DNA of 64,000 nt from Cerioporus squamosus (GCA_022592435.1 JABYQS010000016.1:310001-374000); one strand, 5' to 3'. Positions 12,206-25,419 are shown, counted from the first letter of the stretch. The notes: a model not told the origin generated them from the sequence alone. Program-made: numbers and translations.

Positions 12206-14837
12206 TTGTACGGAGGCCAGCGGGGGATGCTGGCGACGGCGGAGGAGAAGGACGACGGAGAAGGAGGGAGTGTGGAGGGAAGAGAGATAGAGGGAGAAAT
12301 GTTGGCGGGAGAGATTGGCAAGTTGTCAGGTACGCCCAAAGCAGCGCTGGCGGCTATTTGATGCAGCAGATGACCGGATTCCAATCACTCAAGTGCGATG
12401 CTCAGAGCACAGCCGCGGGGCGAATCTCCCTGGGTTCCACTCGCCTGGCTCGCGCGCGTCGCGGGGACCGTCGCGCACAGGCGGGGGGCGGGGAGGAGGC
12501 GGACGTGGTGGGGGGAAGCAGGGAGGCGACGGACGACGCGAGCGTGCGCGAGTGCGAGTCGAATCGGAGGTGTCGCGCACGGATGATTCTCTCACAGATC
12601 ACAATCGGTATTTCTCCTGCTCTTCGCCCTCTCACGGCCGCGACGGTGTTCGCTGTGCGTGCCCGCGTCGACGTGCGGCGGGGTGCGAGGTTACGCACGT
12701 CGCACGGGGCTTGTAGCGGGGACGCAGGCTAGCGTCGCACGCCCCTCCTGGCCGTGCGCCGCGATGTCCCCGCCGCGATGCACGATTAGCCGTGTCCGGG
12801 GCTCCGGGAGTGCGCCTGCGAGGAATGTTCTGCGCCGGGTATGGACATATGCTGCCCGTCCTCGTGGCGCAGTCGGTGCCCATTGCGTCTGCGTTCTCGA
12901 CGAGCTCCGACGGTCTGCGGACGTGCAGCAGTCTCCATGCGCCCAGCCAGACATGTCTCGCACCCACGCCCCGACCCACGGCGACGCCCTCGAGCTCGTC
13001 GCCACATCGCCCTCCTTCCCTGTCAGCCCGCCTGGCAATCATTGCCATCCCAATCCTCTCGCCGCATTCCCCGCGCCATTAGTTTCGCTTGCGCACCACG
13101 CCGGTCCCGGAAGCATGCCCAGCGGATGCCCAGCGTCCGCAACCCTGACGTTCGCATTCAGTAGCGTGGGCAGCGGCGGCGGCGAGCCCGCCCGAGGCGC
13201 ATATGCACTCATGTTGGCGCGCAACGCGAAGACGAAGTGGACCCGGGGCAGTCGACGGAACAGAGGGCAGCGTGCTCCGGGGCTCCGACCGTCCCCTCCG
13301 ACGTCAGCCTCGCTCGATCGCCTTCCCCTGCGACCGTGTCGATCACGGCCGACCCTGTTCGCGGCTCCCCGGCCCGCCCCTCGTATCGCCTCCTCCTCCC
13401 CTCCCATTGGCTGCAAAAGCACCCGACCCAGTCTCTGCTGTGTCTTGAATGCCGGCAAGCAGCCCTTGGGTACCTGACGCTAGCTCGATTGCTCAACATT
13501 GCTGAGCAATTTTCACCCCATCTCACCCCATCTTGACGTGCGTAGACTAAGTAGAACTCGACGGACTTTCCAGTCCCGAGGGCCGACTCTCGATCGCCAA
13601 CGAGTGACAGAACGGGACCAACGAGGACGACATGCAACAGCACGAACCCACGTCGCAGAATGCATGCACTCAACCACACTATGCTCGACGAGCACTTCAT
13701 ACCAACGATGGATTAAGGAGTACCCCTTTCTTGCAAGACCATGGGGTCCCCCCTCTGAACGCAGACAGGAGCTGGGGCCCGCTGCCGACGCATTCCGACA
13801 AGAAACCCATGAGATTCCGTGCAGGCGAGATGACTACCTACGTACAGGAGCTTAGTAACTACTAACTAACTAACCAACTACTGACAGTGACAGTGCTCGA
13901 GGAATTGCGTTCGATCTTTGCGGAGGAGCGTGACGTGGACAAGAAGACGTACATAGACGTGTAGCTAGACAGGGGAGATGATCAGGTCGTGTCGATGGAG
14001 TTCGTGGATCGTGATGACGAGAACGCGGGCGGTAGACATACAGACGCAAAAGTCATGGCAACTCAAGATGCACACACACCGAAAAATCCATACACATAGA
14101 ACGCGTGAAGCGAGAAAGCCGTAAACCAATCGTCTAGTGTACCAATATAAACGCAAGATGGCGGGAGAGACCGGGACAAGAACGTGGACGTGGACGTGGA
14201 CGGAGGACGAACTCGAGCGAATCGAGGTCCGATGACGATGGGTGCATGCTGGCAGCCCAGCATTAGGCGCGACGGCGCGACCGATACCGACAGCGAGGGT
14301 ATAGTAATGGTCCGCAGGGGTGAGCAGGGATGATGACGATGACGAGCGACGATGAGGACGACGTAGGGGAGAGATGCAGGGGGCAAGGGGATCCATGGTG
14401 CTTGCGACGGGACTGTCCGTGCGAGTGATGAGACGGGACGGGAGAAGAGAAGAGAAGACGGGCCATAGGACTCGGGAATCGAGAATAGAATAGGAATGAA
14501 TACGGATCGGTCTGGGCATGAGGTGCATTGGACGATGGATAGAAGGGGAAGGGGGCATTGGACTGTTATTACACGTCATTAACACTATCGTAACCAAAAC
14601 CGGACTCGTCCGTGCAGACGCAGCGAGAGTCGCAGTATAAAAACCAACGATGAAGGAGCAGGGCATAAGCGGATAGGTTAGACAGATAGGAGTATGCGGC
14701 ATTTCGAATCAAGAGATTGAGATGAAGAGGAAAGCATAGCTCAGAACACCCACACAGCGCGCGCATCACCGCCCCGCAACGTCCTACAGCAGCATCCGGG
14801 AAGGACCAACGCCTCGATGACGGGACGGAGCACGAGC
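12206..14837. other. Gene-free region, homeodomain gene promoter side
   Basis: About 2.6 kb between the start of the homeodomain gene and the 3' end of the Wee1 gene. GC-rich frames are open on both strands at 12400-13480, as expected from base composition, and none shows a domain. From about 13900 to 14560 the plus strand is purine-rich. The length fits an extended regulatory region for the transcription factor. Confidence 0.45.
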
Positions 14838-17800
14838 TCATGCGCCGAGGTCCATATCCCAGTCGTCGTCGTCGTCGTCGTCCCGGATATGTCTGCCGCG
14901 GGCGAGGATCTCGTCCAAGAATCCATCGGTCACCGCACCCAGCGGGGACGCGCCAAACACAGAGCCGTACTGGAAGCGCATGCGCTCCATGGCCTGGCGA
15001 GCACGCATGACAACCGGATGCGTGTCGACGAGTACGATGCCAATTCGCAGTGCGGGCGCCGCCCGCATCATGCTCTTCAGCAGCTCCCACAACTCCGGGC
15101 TGGCATCGAGCTCGACCTGACTGAAGTCTTCACGACGGAGCCGGTGCCACGCTTCGCCCCTGCAAACGTTTGACGATCAGTAACCACACCGTAGCGGAGA
15201 ATTTAGGCACACGCACTGGTCAGGAACCACAATGTTGGACGCGGTCTCGAGCATAGTCATACCAAGGCTGAACACGTCCGCAGCCTTGCCATACCGGCCC
15301 TGAAGGACCTCCGGAGCAAGGTACAGCTTGTCACCTTCGCGCTCGAAGCCCGCCGGCTTGGCGCCCGGGATCAGCTGCGTCTCGCCAGGCGGCGTGGGCC
15401 GCGGCCAGACAGAGGCCATACCGAAGTCGCCAATCTTGAGCCGCCCTTCGCCAGTGAGGAAGATGTTCGCGGGCTTGAGGTCGAGGTGGATGACGTTGGC
15501 GTCGTGGATGAAGCGGAGGCCCGCCGCAAGCTCGGCCATGATCTTCCACACCCGCGCCTCGTCGAGCCGGGGGAACGCCCGACCGTACTCCCAGAGGAAG
15601 TGCGCGAAGTTGCCGAGTTCGCACAGCTCCGTTTGGATGAAAAGCGTCTCGTCCTCCTCCCAGCTGTCGATGTATCCGAGGATGTTGGGGTGTCGACCGG
15701 CCTCACGGACCACGGGGTCTGGTGAGCGCGATGCGGCCTCCGAGAGGTGCTTGAGTATCTCGACTTCTTCCCGTAGCCGGAGTCTGTACGATGAAGACGT
15801 CAGTCATTCAATTCGGTTGGGGAACATCTAGACGAAAGGGGAAGATCTCCGAGAAGCCGCCTCTACGCCAACTCTCCGGGACAACGACAATGAGAACGAA
15901 ATGACTGCAGCTGACCAGGCGGAGCCCGCTCTACTGTCCAATGATCCGCCAATCATGTGTACGACCGACCGGTCATAGGCAGATGCAATAACCAGAACGA
16001 TCACTCACCGGTGCTTGACGCCCTCAAACCGCTTCGACTTCTTCACCGCGAAGACGTCGTCCCCCCGGGCCGGGTCCTTGTAGCGAACCTTCATAGCACG
16101 GCCAAATTCCCCGCTCCCAAGCTCATCGATTTCGACAAATTCCCGCCCAAATCGGCCTGGCTTCTCTTCGTCTGATGGCGCAGGGAGCCTTCCGTTGCGC
16201 ACCGCTGATTGTGGCTGTTGCTGCCGTGCGGGGTGGGCGTGAGTATGTGGTCGCTGAGCATGAAGAGCTGCGAACAGCCCCGAGGCTGGGGTACGCAGTG
16301 CCGTAAGGTTCTGGCTGACCCGTCGCTCGCGCGGTGGGATTGGACCAAGGGGGTTTCGCGCCACAGCACTCACTGTTGGCGAATTCGTGGCGGTCGAGGT
16401 GGTCGACGAAGACCCCGACGTTGATCGGCTCGACCCCTCGATGCTGTTCTTGAGTGGCGAAGCGGGGGTGGGCACTCTCGGTGGCGGGAGCATCCATTCT
16501 AGACACACAGCTCGTATCAGAACATCCGACATGTGCCATAGCAAGTGAACACGTACCTTTCGGAGTGAGCCGTGTGGGCGTGGCGTTCACAGAAGATGCA
16601 TCACTTGAGCTCGAGAACGCACCACTGCTACTCCGACGCATCAGCCAATGCGGCGCCTTCCCTACCCTGCCGTCGCCCGTTGGTCGAGCGAACAGTGGCA
16701 GCCCCGTTGCAGGCCGGCCCAATCCAAGACCATCGTACTTCCCATCCTTCCTCACCGTCGGACTTTCCGCTTCGTCCAAATCAATGTCCGTCTCCCGCTC
16801 GCTAACCCCGCCCTGCCGCTCCTTTTTGACCGTCTTGTTCTCCTTCGCCCTACCAAGCCCAGGGAAGGCCGCAGGCAAGCTCTTTCGAGGCTTCTTACCC
16901 TTGCCCTTCCCACCGTTGCCGCCGTCCTCGAAGTCCTTGAACCCGATCTTGTGCGCAACGGCACTCTGCCATGGACGCGTGACACCACCCATAAGGTGAG
17001 CAGTCTTGACCTTCTTCACGGGTGTGCCAGGAACACGCTTCGGCTCGGCGTCTCCCCGGGTCGCGACAGAGCCACCGGCGGCGAGAGTTCGGAGAATGAA
17101 GGCGTCGACGCTGCGGCCCATGCCCATGTTTGAGCTGGAGTGCGACGTGCTGAGGCGGTCGTGGTCGTCGTCGAAGTTGGCGATGCCGATGGTTGGCCAG
17201 CCAGATTCCGCGGAAGGGGCGAAACCAGGTGTAACCAACTCCTGGTCATCGTTCGACGACGCCACTGTGCTCACAGACGTGGAAGCCCGTGGCATGGCAG
17301 CCATCAGGAGGTTCTTCCCACCGTCAATAGGCAGGTCGAGCTCCTCGTCGCTGTCGGAGAGGACGACGCCAGAATCGCGAGGGCGGAACTTCTTCGGTAG
17401 TGGGTCCACGCTCTCGCGCTTCTGCTTCTTCTTGGGGCTAGGAATGCCGCCTCGCTGCAGGCTAATGGCGAAGGACGACGATGCAGGACCGCTGCCAAAG
17501 AACAGATCTACCTCGTCCTCTGAAGAATCCGACTCCATCCGCTTGCGAGCGTTGACCGGGGCAGGAGACGACGTTGCGGGCGCAGGCGAGCGCGTGGCCC
17601 AGGCAGATGGCCCGCCACCGCCGGTATAGCTGTGGCGATTGATGAATTGAGGTCGTTGAGCAGATGGTGGTTCGGGTCGGAGAAGCAGTGGCGAGGCAGG
17701 GGCGTTGCTTGTTGACGAAGTCCTGCCTGACTTCCCGTCCTTCTTCGTGCTGCTGTTGATGGCGGGACCAAAGAACAATGTCGCCGAGCTTGAGCTTTGA

Positions 17801-19121
17801 AGGCGGTTCAAGGTGCGGCTAGTGTGGGACTGTGTGCGCGTCCGAGTGGCGCCAGAGGCATTCGGGCGTCGTCGAGGGGAGCCCGACTCGGAAGAGGTGG
17901 TCGAGGAGTTGGATGTTGTCCGCGTACGCATGGTGCGAGCAGAAGGGAAGGCAACTGTGCTTGGGTTGGTGCTTTCATTTATGCGTGGAGTGGCCGCGGC
18001 CTAAGTTGCGCGGCTATCAGTACCGATGTGGCTAGGACACCACAAAGAGTGTGGCTCACCTGATTATGGGACACAACCGGTGTACTCTGGACAGACTCGA
18101 GCAACTCGGAGGACACGGGGCGCGAACGCGCTCGACGCTTGCTGACGTGCCCACCGGGTGAGATAGCCTCCGCCACCTCCTCGTCGTTCACCAAGCCTGC
18201 TCTGGTGAGAAGCTCGAGACTGGGGGACTTGCCCTTCGCAGTCGTCTTTGTCCTCGGCCGTGCTTTTATGGAAGAAAACGGTGCGGCAGAGCCGCCCGCA
18301 CCTCCCATAAAGAGCCGTGACTGCTTCTCTATTGTCCCGTTCGCATCCGGGTCAGAGTCATATCCACTCTCGTCAGCAGAGTGATCAAGATCGCGAATGC
18401 TGAGCATGGTCATCGTCTCCGCCTGCCTCCTGAGGTGCAGCTCGGTCTCCGCCTTGGTGTGGGGAGTGCGAGTGTCGAAACGAGGAGTGGGAAGGGGGGC
18501 AAGACGGTCGAAGTACAGTGCTGCGGAGTCCTGGCTGTGTGCGGCGGTTGCGGTGACGCTGAGTGGTGTCATCGTACGGCTACGAGAGGGCGTGGTACAT
18601 ATGGGCGTTGGTTTGCGCTTCGTACCGGCGCTAGCGGTCGAGAACAGGGTCGCGGCTACGTTGAGATGCTTTACGGACAAAGCAGAGCGATCGGGAGAGA
18701 AGCCAAGCGAGTCCTTGGATGGATCCTTGACCGGCGTCCGCAGCGGCGTTCGCAGAGCCGGTGATGATGGTGGGATAAATTGGGAGGAGGACGAGGGAGA
18801 CGGACCCAGGAAGAGATCGTCCTCGTCATCGATTGCCATGGAGGAATCGGGTGGTGGGTTAGGCGAGCGTTGCACGAAGAGGCTGTATGCGCGGAGAGGA
18901 GACTGGAAGACGTCGTCTGGGTCTACTGGGCCGGGCGTAGGGAGCGCTTGTCGCCTGAGGGGAGATGGGGAGAGCATGGGTGTGTCGTAGGCGAGAAGAG
19001 ATGCTTTGGAATTTGGAGGAGTGCGGTGGAATAGGGGAGATGATGCTCGACAGGGCGACATGCTGGAATCACGTTTTGATTGTCTGAACGAGACGTAGTC
19101 GGAGTTCGGGGAGACGAGCAT
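14838..19121 (-). CDS. wee1: Wee1-type cell-cycle kinase
   Basis: Five exons: 18060-19121, 16557-18000, 16009-16498, 15217-15783, 14838-15159 (1294 aa). The kinase domain starts near residue 955: GSGEFGRA loop, FAVKKSKR with the ATP lysine, the catalytic loop HLDLKPAN typical of Wee1/Mik1 kinases, DFGMA, and EGDKLYLAPEVL. Wee1 kinases phosphorylate the inhibitory tyrosine of Cdk1 and delay mitosis. About 950 N-terminal residues are Ser/Pro-rich and probably regulatory. They contain many SP/TP sites, KR-rich segments (SPKKKQKR, a likely nuclear signal) and four copies of an LF-hydrophobic-G motif. The C-terminus ends in an aspartate run encoded by a GTC repeat near 14870. S. pombe Wee1 has 877 residues, so this is long. 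The third intron (225 nt) is the least certain. Confidence 0.92.
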
Positions 19122-20834
19122 GGCGGGAGGACAAAGGAACGTGGGATATGTTACAAGATGTATGGCGGTGCGCTGTGGTCGTGACGGCGAGCACAATTGT
19201 CCAGGGTCGCCGGGGCCAGAAGCAGAGGTCGCGCGTCGTCGTCGGGGCGGACGACGGGCAGAGGAGAATAGAGGGCACGAGGGGCAGAACACGTTGCGGA
19301 CGGGGCGTGGGCGGTATATTTCACTCGCTGGCCCAACGCGTGCGAACCCAATGTCAACATTGTCATGTGACCGCGCCTATTCAACTCCGCCCCAATTTCG
19401 TGGGCGCCTCCGCCCTGCCTGCCTCTTTTGGGCACGGCCACTTCCAGTTTTAACCTTCTGCCACGAGGCTCCCATCAGTTCCCACACTTGCTTCCGCTCC
19501 GTGCGCTCTCTTCCGGCACCGCCCGCCTGCCCGACTCAACCACGCTCAGTCGGAGTCGACGCGCTGTGCAGTCAGTTGCCTCTCAGCTTGCTCATCTCTG
19601 CAAACCCCCTGGACGTCAATTATCTCGATATGGTTCCGCGGCCCTCGCAACGCTCATATAGACGGATCTGCGGCGACGCCGTCTGATGTCCCTGGGCAAC
19701 CGTCGGTATCCGCCCTCGCTTATTAGCCACCTTCTTATTAGCCGCTGTGTCACCAAGGTTCCGCAGGCTCCAGAGGTCTCCAATCTTCTTTTGTCCGTAG
19801 CGCAGTTCTCTCTTAGCGAGCGTCGCACAATAGTACGAGCATACCTTCGCGCACGATGCATTCAGACAACAAAGGTATCATCAAGTTATTGCGCTCAGAC
19901 AGTCGGTGCCCGGTGGACCGACACTGACTCGGCGGCCGTCATGCGTCGTACCACGGGAGTCGTGGCGCGCCGAGTCACTAGTCTATAATTCCGCCGTCGT
20001 CCGAAAGTGCCCTCCAGGTTGGGCCGATGGCCACATGAACTTCAAGCGACTTGGCGACTCCATGTCGTGCCACGTTTGTCCTCTCTGCTGTCGGCCCTCC
20101 GGCAGTACATATGCACTGCGATTGTCCAAGACACCTTCTTCGGGTACAATCGTGCTATCTCGCTGCAAGACAGCATTGGAGGAATCTCATGAGCTTCAAA
20201 ACAAGTCCACACCATACCAAAATATTCCGTTCCTGAATCCGCTCTCCAGGATGATTAGGAAGTCTGTCCGTGTACAGTAACATCCGCTGTCCGACTCTTT
20301 CGCAGTGGCAGGCAGGTGAGTTTGTTGATTCGTCGTGTCCCCAATCAACGGTGATAACGCCTTCGGAAGTCATTATGATTCGACCATCGGACTCGAAGTG
20401 TGGCGCCTACAGGCTACGACTCGTTACTCGGGCGAGCTTACGATGCTGCGAAGCCCGGTGCCCGGAGAACATGATTCTGTCCGTGTCAGCTGTATGCGCA
20501 TCCCGCGACTAGCCAAAGTAAGTACCATGGCGTGGCAGAAAGCCCCTTCCCGGATTGCGATACTGTCTGAAGACGGGCTGAGCAGATGTCCGATGACGGC
20601 AAATGCTGTTTGGCCACGCGTCAGGCAACACTTACTGCGCAATCCGCAGATGTCTCCACAACTGCCGTGAGACGTCTCATTGCGTAGTTAGCGTTGCGGC
20701 CGTCTCGTGCTCATCAGCCGAAGTGTCGAAGTGTCGAAGCGACCACGTCGAGTGCGACGGAACCCGCTGCCGGAGGAGACAGACACTCAAGCTTGGTGTA
20801 TCGAGAGATAGAGTATATTGACCACAGGCTGTCA
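19122..20834. other. Intergenic region upstream of wee1
   Basis: About 1.7 kb between the wee1 start and the 3' end of got1. Frames such as 19120-19686 on the plus strand have no recognisable domain. I see no RNA gene or repeat. It probably contains the wee1 promoter. Confidence 0.45.
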
Positions 20835-21933
20835 TCATACAATGGACGTTCGTGAGCCGGCGATGCGATCCGCCACCTACCGAGTAAGACCGAGGTCAGC
20901 ACGATCGGGGAGCAAGAAGGGAACCAACCGGCGAGAACAATGACACTCACATCCCGGATATATGGTAGCGATAATACCTGGCCAACCACTGGTAGTTGGC
21001 GCAGGAAGGTGAGGATCACGGGGAAGAAGTCCCTGTACGGTGGGATTAACGTCAGTTGTGGACTCGGCAGGGTAGGGGGGGCGCAATGTTAGTTTGGCAG
21101 ATGACAACGCGGTAATGGGACGCGTGACCGGAGGGAAGGAGAAATGTCGCGAGGGCGGGGCAAGGGGTGGCGAGACGAGGAAGCGCGGCCAAGTCGTCGG
21201 AACGGGAAGCGAAACGTAGCGTAGACGACGAGAGACGGCGTGCGTATAAGGGGAGTACGGTTGCAGCAGCAGGTGAAGGACAAGGCATGGAGCAGCGGAG
21301 AAAGAGAGGGACGGCCGAAAGGGAGGACGCACCCGAACAGGTTCAAGAACCCAAACGTCTCGACGATGACGCCCACGAATGGCCACTTGAAGAACACGAG
21401 GAGGATGCCGCCGATGAAGCATATCGTCCCTCGCAGTTTCTGTTTCCGCGCGAAGAAGTAGAACGTCTTGTGGGGCCCGATGATGAGGGTGAGCCCTGAG
21501 ATGAAGAGGATCTGCGCGTGCGTCATTCGTGTCGCGGTTTCGTACGCGCCCGAGGTGAGGATTGTGGAGTCCCCATAGGACGTCAAGGTTTCGCGGTCAT
21601 GATCAGCGGAGGCCAGCGGTCGGCACAGAAGTATCGCGGACACATGCAGGAGGAGGGTTGGCGGACGAAAGACGGCCGGGGGAGCGGAGCAGAGATGAGC
21701 CCGCGTGAGTATGCGTGCGCTTATTCTGGAGATATACGGACTCGGACGTACGTTGCCCAATGCTAGTAGTGCACCGTCGAAGAATAGGATGACGCCAAGG
21801 AGCATGAACAGTGCTCCAAACGACGTCAGCGCGACACCGATCTCTGGAGGAGGAGCACGAGGCGAGAATGAGCTTTGCGCCTTGCGATACCATGGCTGAA
21901 CGAGAACGCACTTTGACCGTCTGTAAGCCACAT
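20835..21933 (-). CDS. GOT1: Got1-like Golgi transport protein
   Basis: Five exons: 21912-21933, 21752-21843, 21333-21511, 20951-21032, 20835-20876; together 417 nt, 138 aa, the same length as yeast Got1. The protein starts MWLTDGQKIGVALTSFG and has four hydrophobic segments: GALFMLLGVILFF, ILFISGLTLII, GGILLVFFKWPFVGVIV, and a last one around FFPVILTFLRQLP. It is a small tetraspan membrane protein of early Golgi/ER vesicles with a role in vesicle fusion and ER export. Unusually for this window, two introns are long (240 and 300 nt), so introns total about 680 nt against 417 nt of coding sequence. Confidence 0.93.
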
Positions 21934-22930
21934 CTTGCTGATCACGGGTAGTTTCTATAGCGCAGAATGCAGAGCCGCCAGAAACAAGTTGGTCGTACAA
22001 GGGTGCTGGTGAGCGGACGTGCGAGGGAGCAGAACGAGGTGCGCGGTGGCGAAGGACGTGTCAGTACTGCGTGTCACGTGAGAGAGGTTCACGAACCAAG
22101 TTAGTGAAGCATTGGCAACTCCGAAGTCAGACTCTCATCGGCGAGTGCGCACACAAACATATCGCAAAGAATGCTGCTTGCTACGAATTATGTACATTAT
22201 GAAGCAGAGCCCGCAAGCCCGCCGGCGAGCGCAGGCCCTCCAGGTTACGGATAACACTACAGTACAATACATATACATGTGTGCACTACACTACACTACC
22301 TGTATCGCTACACCGCCGCTCTCACCGCCTATATGCGAAGTAGTTGACCCTACGGCCAAACACCACAGCGTCCAAGAAACGTTCGATATAGAGTATGTCC
22401 CCTGTTCCAACTTGGCGTGCCTCCACATACCCGGCGCCCGTGTCCGCATGCTCATCCATGCCCACCGCCACCGCCAGACGAACTGGTAACCGCACCCATT
22501 CTTGGCATGCAACCCACGCCATCTACGCGCACCAGACAGATGGGCAGCCATCCGCCCGCCACATGGCCAATCCTTCACCTGAACCTGGAGAAATGGAGAG
22601 AGACGCGGAGGCATGTCCGGGGCGGATGATGACCTGGGCGAAACCGAATATGGCGGTGCATGTAACGAGTGAAAGAGGACATATGCCGTCGCGAGCCCTG
22701 GTAATTGATGGTTGATGGACTTGCTAGGTGACATGAGTCCCCGGGATATGTGGTCGGGGGAGAAGGGGGATGCATGGGTAGGTGTGCGTGGGGGGTCCGA
22801 GGGACTACCTCACAGGTAGTGGGGGTGGTGGGGGCGCGGTGACATGCACGACGGGACTACGCATTTCAGCGCAGCCCACCGGCAAGATAGATACGTTAAG
22901 GATAACGAGACTCGCCTCCAATGGTCGTAT
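21934..22930. other. Intergenic region upstream of GOT1
   Basis: About 1 kb between the got1 start and the pbs2 stop. No convincing coding frame, RNA gene or repeat is seen. Confidence 0.45.
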
Positions 22931-24867
22931 TTACGGCTGGCCGCTCTGCGCTGCCTGCTGTTGCTGGATGTGTTCGCGAAGTCGTGCCTCCCGAGCTTCG
23001 ACCGCTTTCGTAACCCAACCGGGCATGTCGACCTCCCGTTTACTGTCTTCGACCAGGAATGGATGCTCCTGTGTCGTGCACAAGCGATGAACAAGAGAAA
23101 CATTGACGGAAGAGACGCACGACTTACCAGCAGCTCGGCGTAACTTGCACGTCTGTTCGGGATCTTGTGCAGACAGCGCGCCACGAAGTCCTTGGAGGTA
23201 TCCGAGAAATGCTCCGGAAGTTCTGGAGGGTCGCCGTCCACAATGGCGGTGAGTTGCGCGAAAACGTTCGCATACGTCTCCGGTGGATATGGGTAGTGCC
23301 CCAGAGCCATCTCGATCAAAGACAGTCCAAGAGACCAAACGTCGGACGAAACCGTGTACGTTCCGACATTGTTCTGGGATTCGCCACGTATACGCTCCGG
23401 CTGATCGGGAAATGAGCCACTGTGTCACAAGCACCGTGCAGATACGTACAGCCATATAGCTTTGACAGCCAATGTTCGTCTTCGCGAGCGACTTCTCCAG
23501 CTGGCCGGAAACGCCAAAGTCGCAAAGCTTGACCTGACCTCTCCTGTTGACCAGGACGTTCGTGGGCTTCACGTCTGTCGTCAATTGACAAAGTGAGCGA
23601 TATACTCTATGATGGCGGTATGATGGCGGTGTGATGCTCCAACATACCTCGATGGATGATCTGCAACTCGTCTTTCAAGAACTTCAGTCCCCGAACCATG
23701 CTGCCAGTAATGCGAGCAAGTACGTCTTCTGGAACACCGTCGCCTTGTAGCTTGTCTAATGAACCAGCGTCCATGTACTCCATACAGTAGTACACGCAGC
23801 TATAGGAAATGTAAGAATGGAACAATGGAACATGCTCTTTCACTCACGATTCGATGAAGAAGGCTCCATAGAACTCTACAATCTCTGGCGAAACGGCACG
23901 ATGTAGAATGTCAAGTTCCATGATTATCGCGTTTAGCTTCGCCTCATCCAGCTCAAGACGGATCTCCTATAGATATTTGCTTGAGGGGCGAGCACGGAAG
24001 GTTGAGACGGCCTGCGACGCACCTTCATAGCCATCGCAACCTTGGTGGGCTTATGCAAAACCTTCTTGACAGTTCCGTAGTTGCCCTTGCCCAGCTCCTC
24101 GTCCAACTGCAGCTGATCCATGTTGATCGCGAATGAAGAGCCGTTGGAGAAGTCGACGCCTTGCGCATGCAGCACCGCCTTGCCGTTGAAGTTGAGTGCT
24201 CCTGATGGGTCCCTGCGCTACAGTTCAAGAATAATGGAGGCAAGGGAACGAACCAGGCACTCACACTATCTTGCCAAAGTTCGCAAAGGGCGTCGAGAAG
24301 GTGCTCGGCTGTCCGCGTCGCGGGAACTCGTCTTGCTCTTGATTCGGCCGGCCGCCCCCCAACCCTGCATTCTGAAGACCCATATCCATTCCACTCAGCT
24401 TCGGAACAGGCTTGCCTATCCGGCGAGCCGCGAGACCTCCGACGCCGGGAGCCCCGGGACGACCTGGTGCGGGAGCAGATGCCGCGGCGCGGAGGGAGGG
24501 TGGGGGATGTCCTCGGTCTGAAATGCCCACATTCCTGAGGGCTGCGGTCGCAGCATCGACAGACACGGGACTGCTGCTTGGAGCTCGGCTCGCGAACTAG
24601 GACGCAACGATCGGCGCACAGCGGACGCGCACGGAGAAAATGAGACAGGAGATGAGGGACGATAAGGAACGATGAAAAGAGGAATGCACTCACTGCCGCC
24701 ATTTTGGCCTGCAAGGAGGGAGGGATTGGGGTAGACCCCATGTGTCTGTTCCGGTTGTTGAGCAGGCCAGTGACTGTGCGGTTCGGGTTTGCGGCGGGTG
24801 TGCGGGCAGGGTGGGGGACGGGAGGAGGACGGGCGACTCCGCCATCTTGCTGGGAGGGATTGGACAT
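22931..24867 (-). CDS. pbs2: Pbs2-type MAP kinase kinase (HOG pathway)
   Basis: Eight exons: 24694-24867, 24265-24596, 24023-24212, 23848-23966, 23648-23799, 23450-23574, 23128-23400, 22931-23068 (500 aa). The N-terminal 200 residues are Pro/Gly-rich. The kinase shows the GKGNYG loop (209-214), the HRDVKPTN catalytic loop (H321-R322-D323) and DFGVSGQL. The activation segment is [18 protein letters not shown], with S351 and T355 matching the phosphorylated Ser and Thr of yeast Pbs2. The C-terminal lobe contains [16 protein letters not shown], as in Pbs2 orthologs. It should activate the Hog1 MAP kinase under osmotic and oxidative stress. All exon phases agree. Confidence 0.95.
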
Positions 24868-25419
24868 GGCGGAGGAGGCGGAGGGAGACGGCGGGAGGGA
24901 AGAGGGCCGGGGACGGGGACGAGGAGGAGGTGAAAGGAGTTATAAAGCGGGTTGCAACTAGAATCAGTGCGCGAGATCAATTCAAATTTGCGGTGAGGCT
25001 CGGATTCATTATAGCGGTGCGGTCCATGACATCACCAGTAAGCCGTGGTCGTTATTTTGGGGCTGGCTTCAAGCTGGCTTTGAAATCCAGTTAACAATAG
25101 CGATAGCCTAATGGGCCGGATGAGGGAGGCGGTTCCCACGCCGGATTGGGCGGGGCGGCATGCTTGGGCCCACTCTTCTCTGTTGTGGTAATAGCTACTG
25201 TGGCTAAACTTCTGAACGTGTTCTCTTCCAAGCGCACCGCTGCGCTATCGTCGCCCATCCTGTTCTCTCCCGTCCACATCGGTGCGTCGCCCGCCGTCGA
25301 TCCATGCTGCCACCAGCTCACTCTGCACAGCGTTCGTCCCCCTTCTCCTCATCCTCGCCAGGATCGCATACGTGCAGGCGAAGCACGTCCTCGGATCACG
25401 CAGCGGGAAGAACAAGCAC
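24868..25419. other. Intergenic region, pbs2 / BAG gene divergent promoter
   Basis: About 550 bp separate the pbs2 start codon from the first in-frame ATG of the BAG gene. A hydrophobic stretch can be read in the BAG frame at about 25328-25390, after an intron-like segment 25282-25327 (GTGCGT donor, CTCAC branch-like site, CACAG acceptor). Part of this region may therefore be a 5' exon, but no ATG joins to it cleanly. Confidence 0.4.

Noticed and set aside
12659..13477. Open frame of 272 codons on the plus strand
   Set aside because: Starts with a non-ATG codon; several other frames on both strands are open here as well because of high GC; no domain or signal.
19120..19686. Open frame of 188 codons on the plus strand upstream of wee1
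   Set aside because: Overlaps the wee1 start on the other strand and shows no domain; better explained as promoter sequence.
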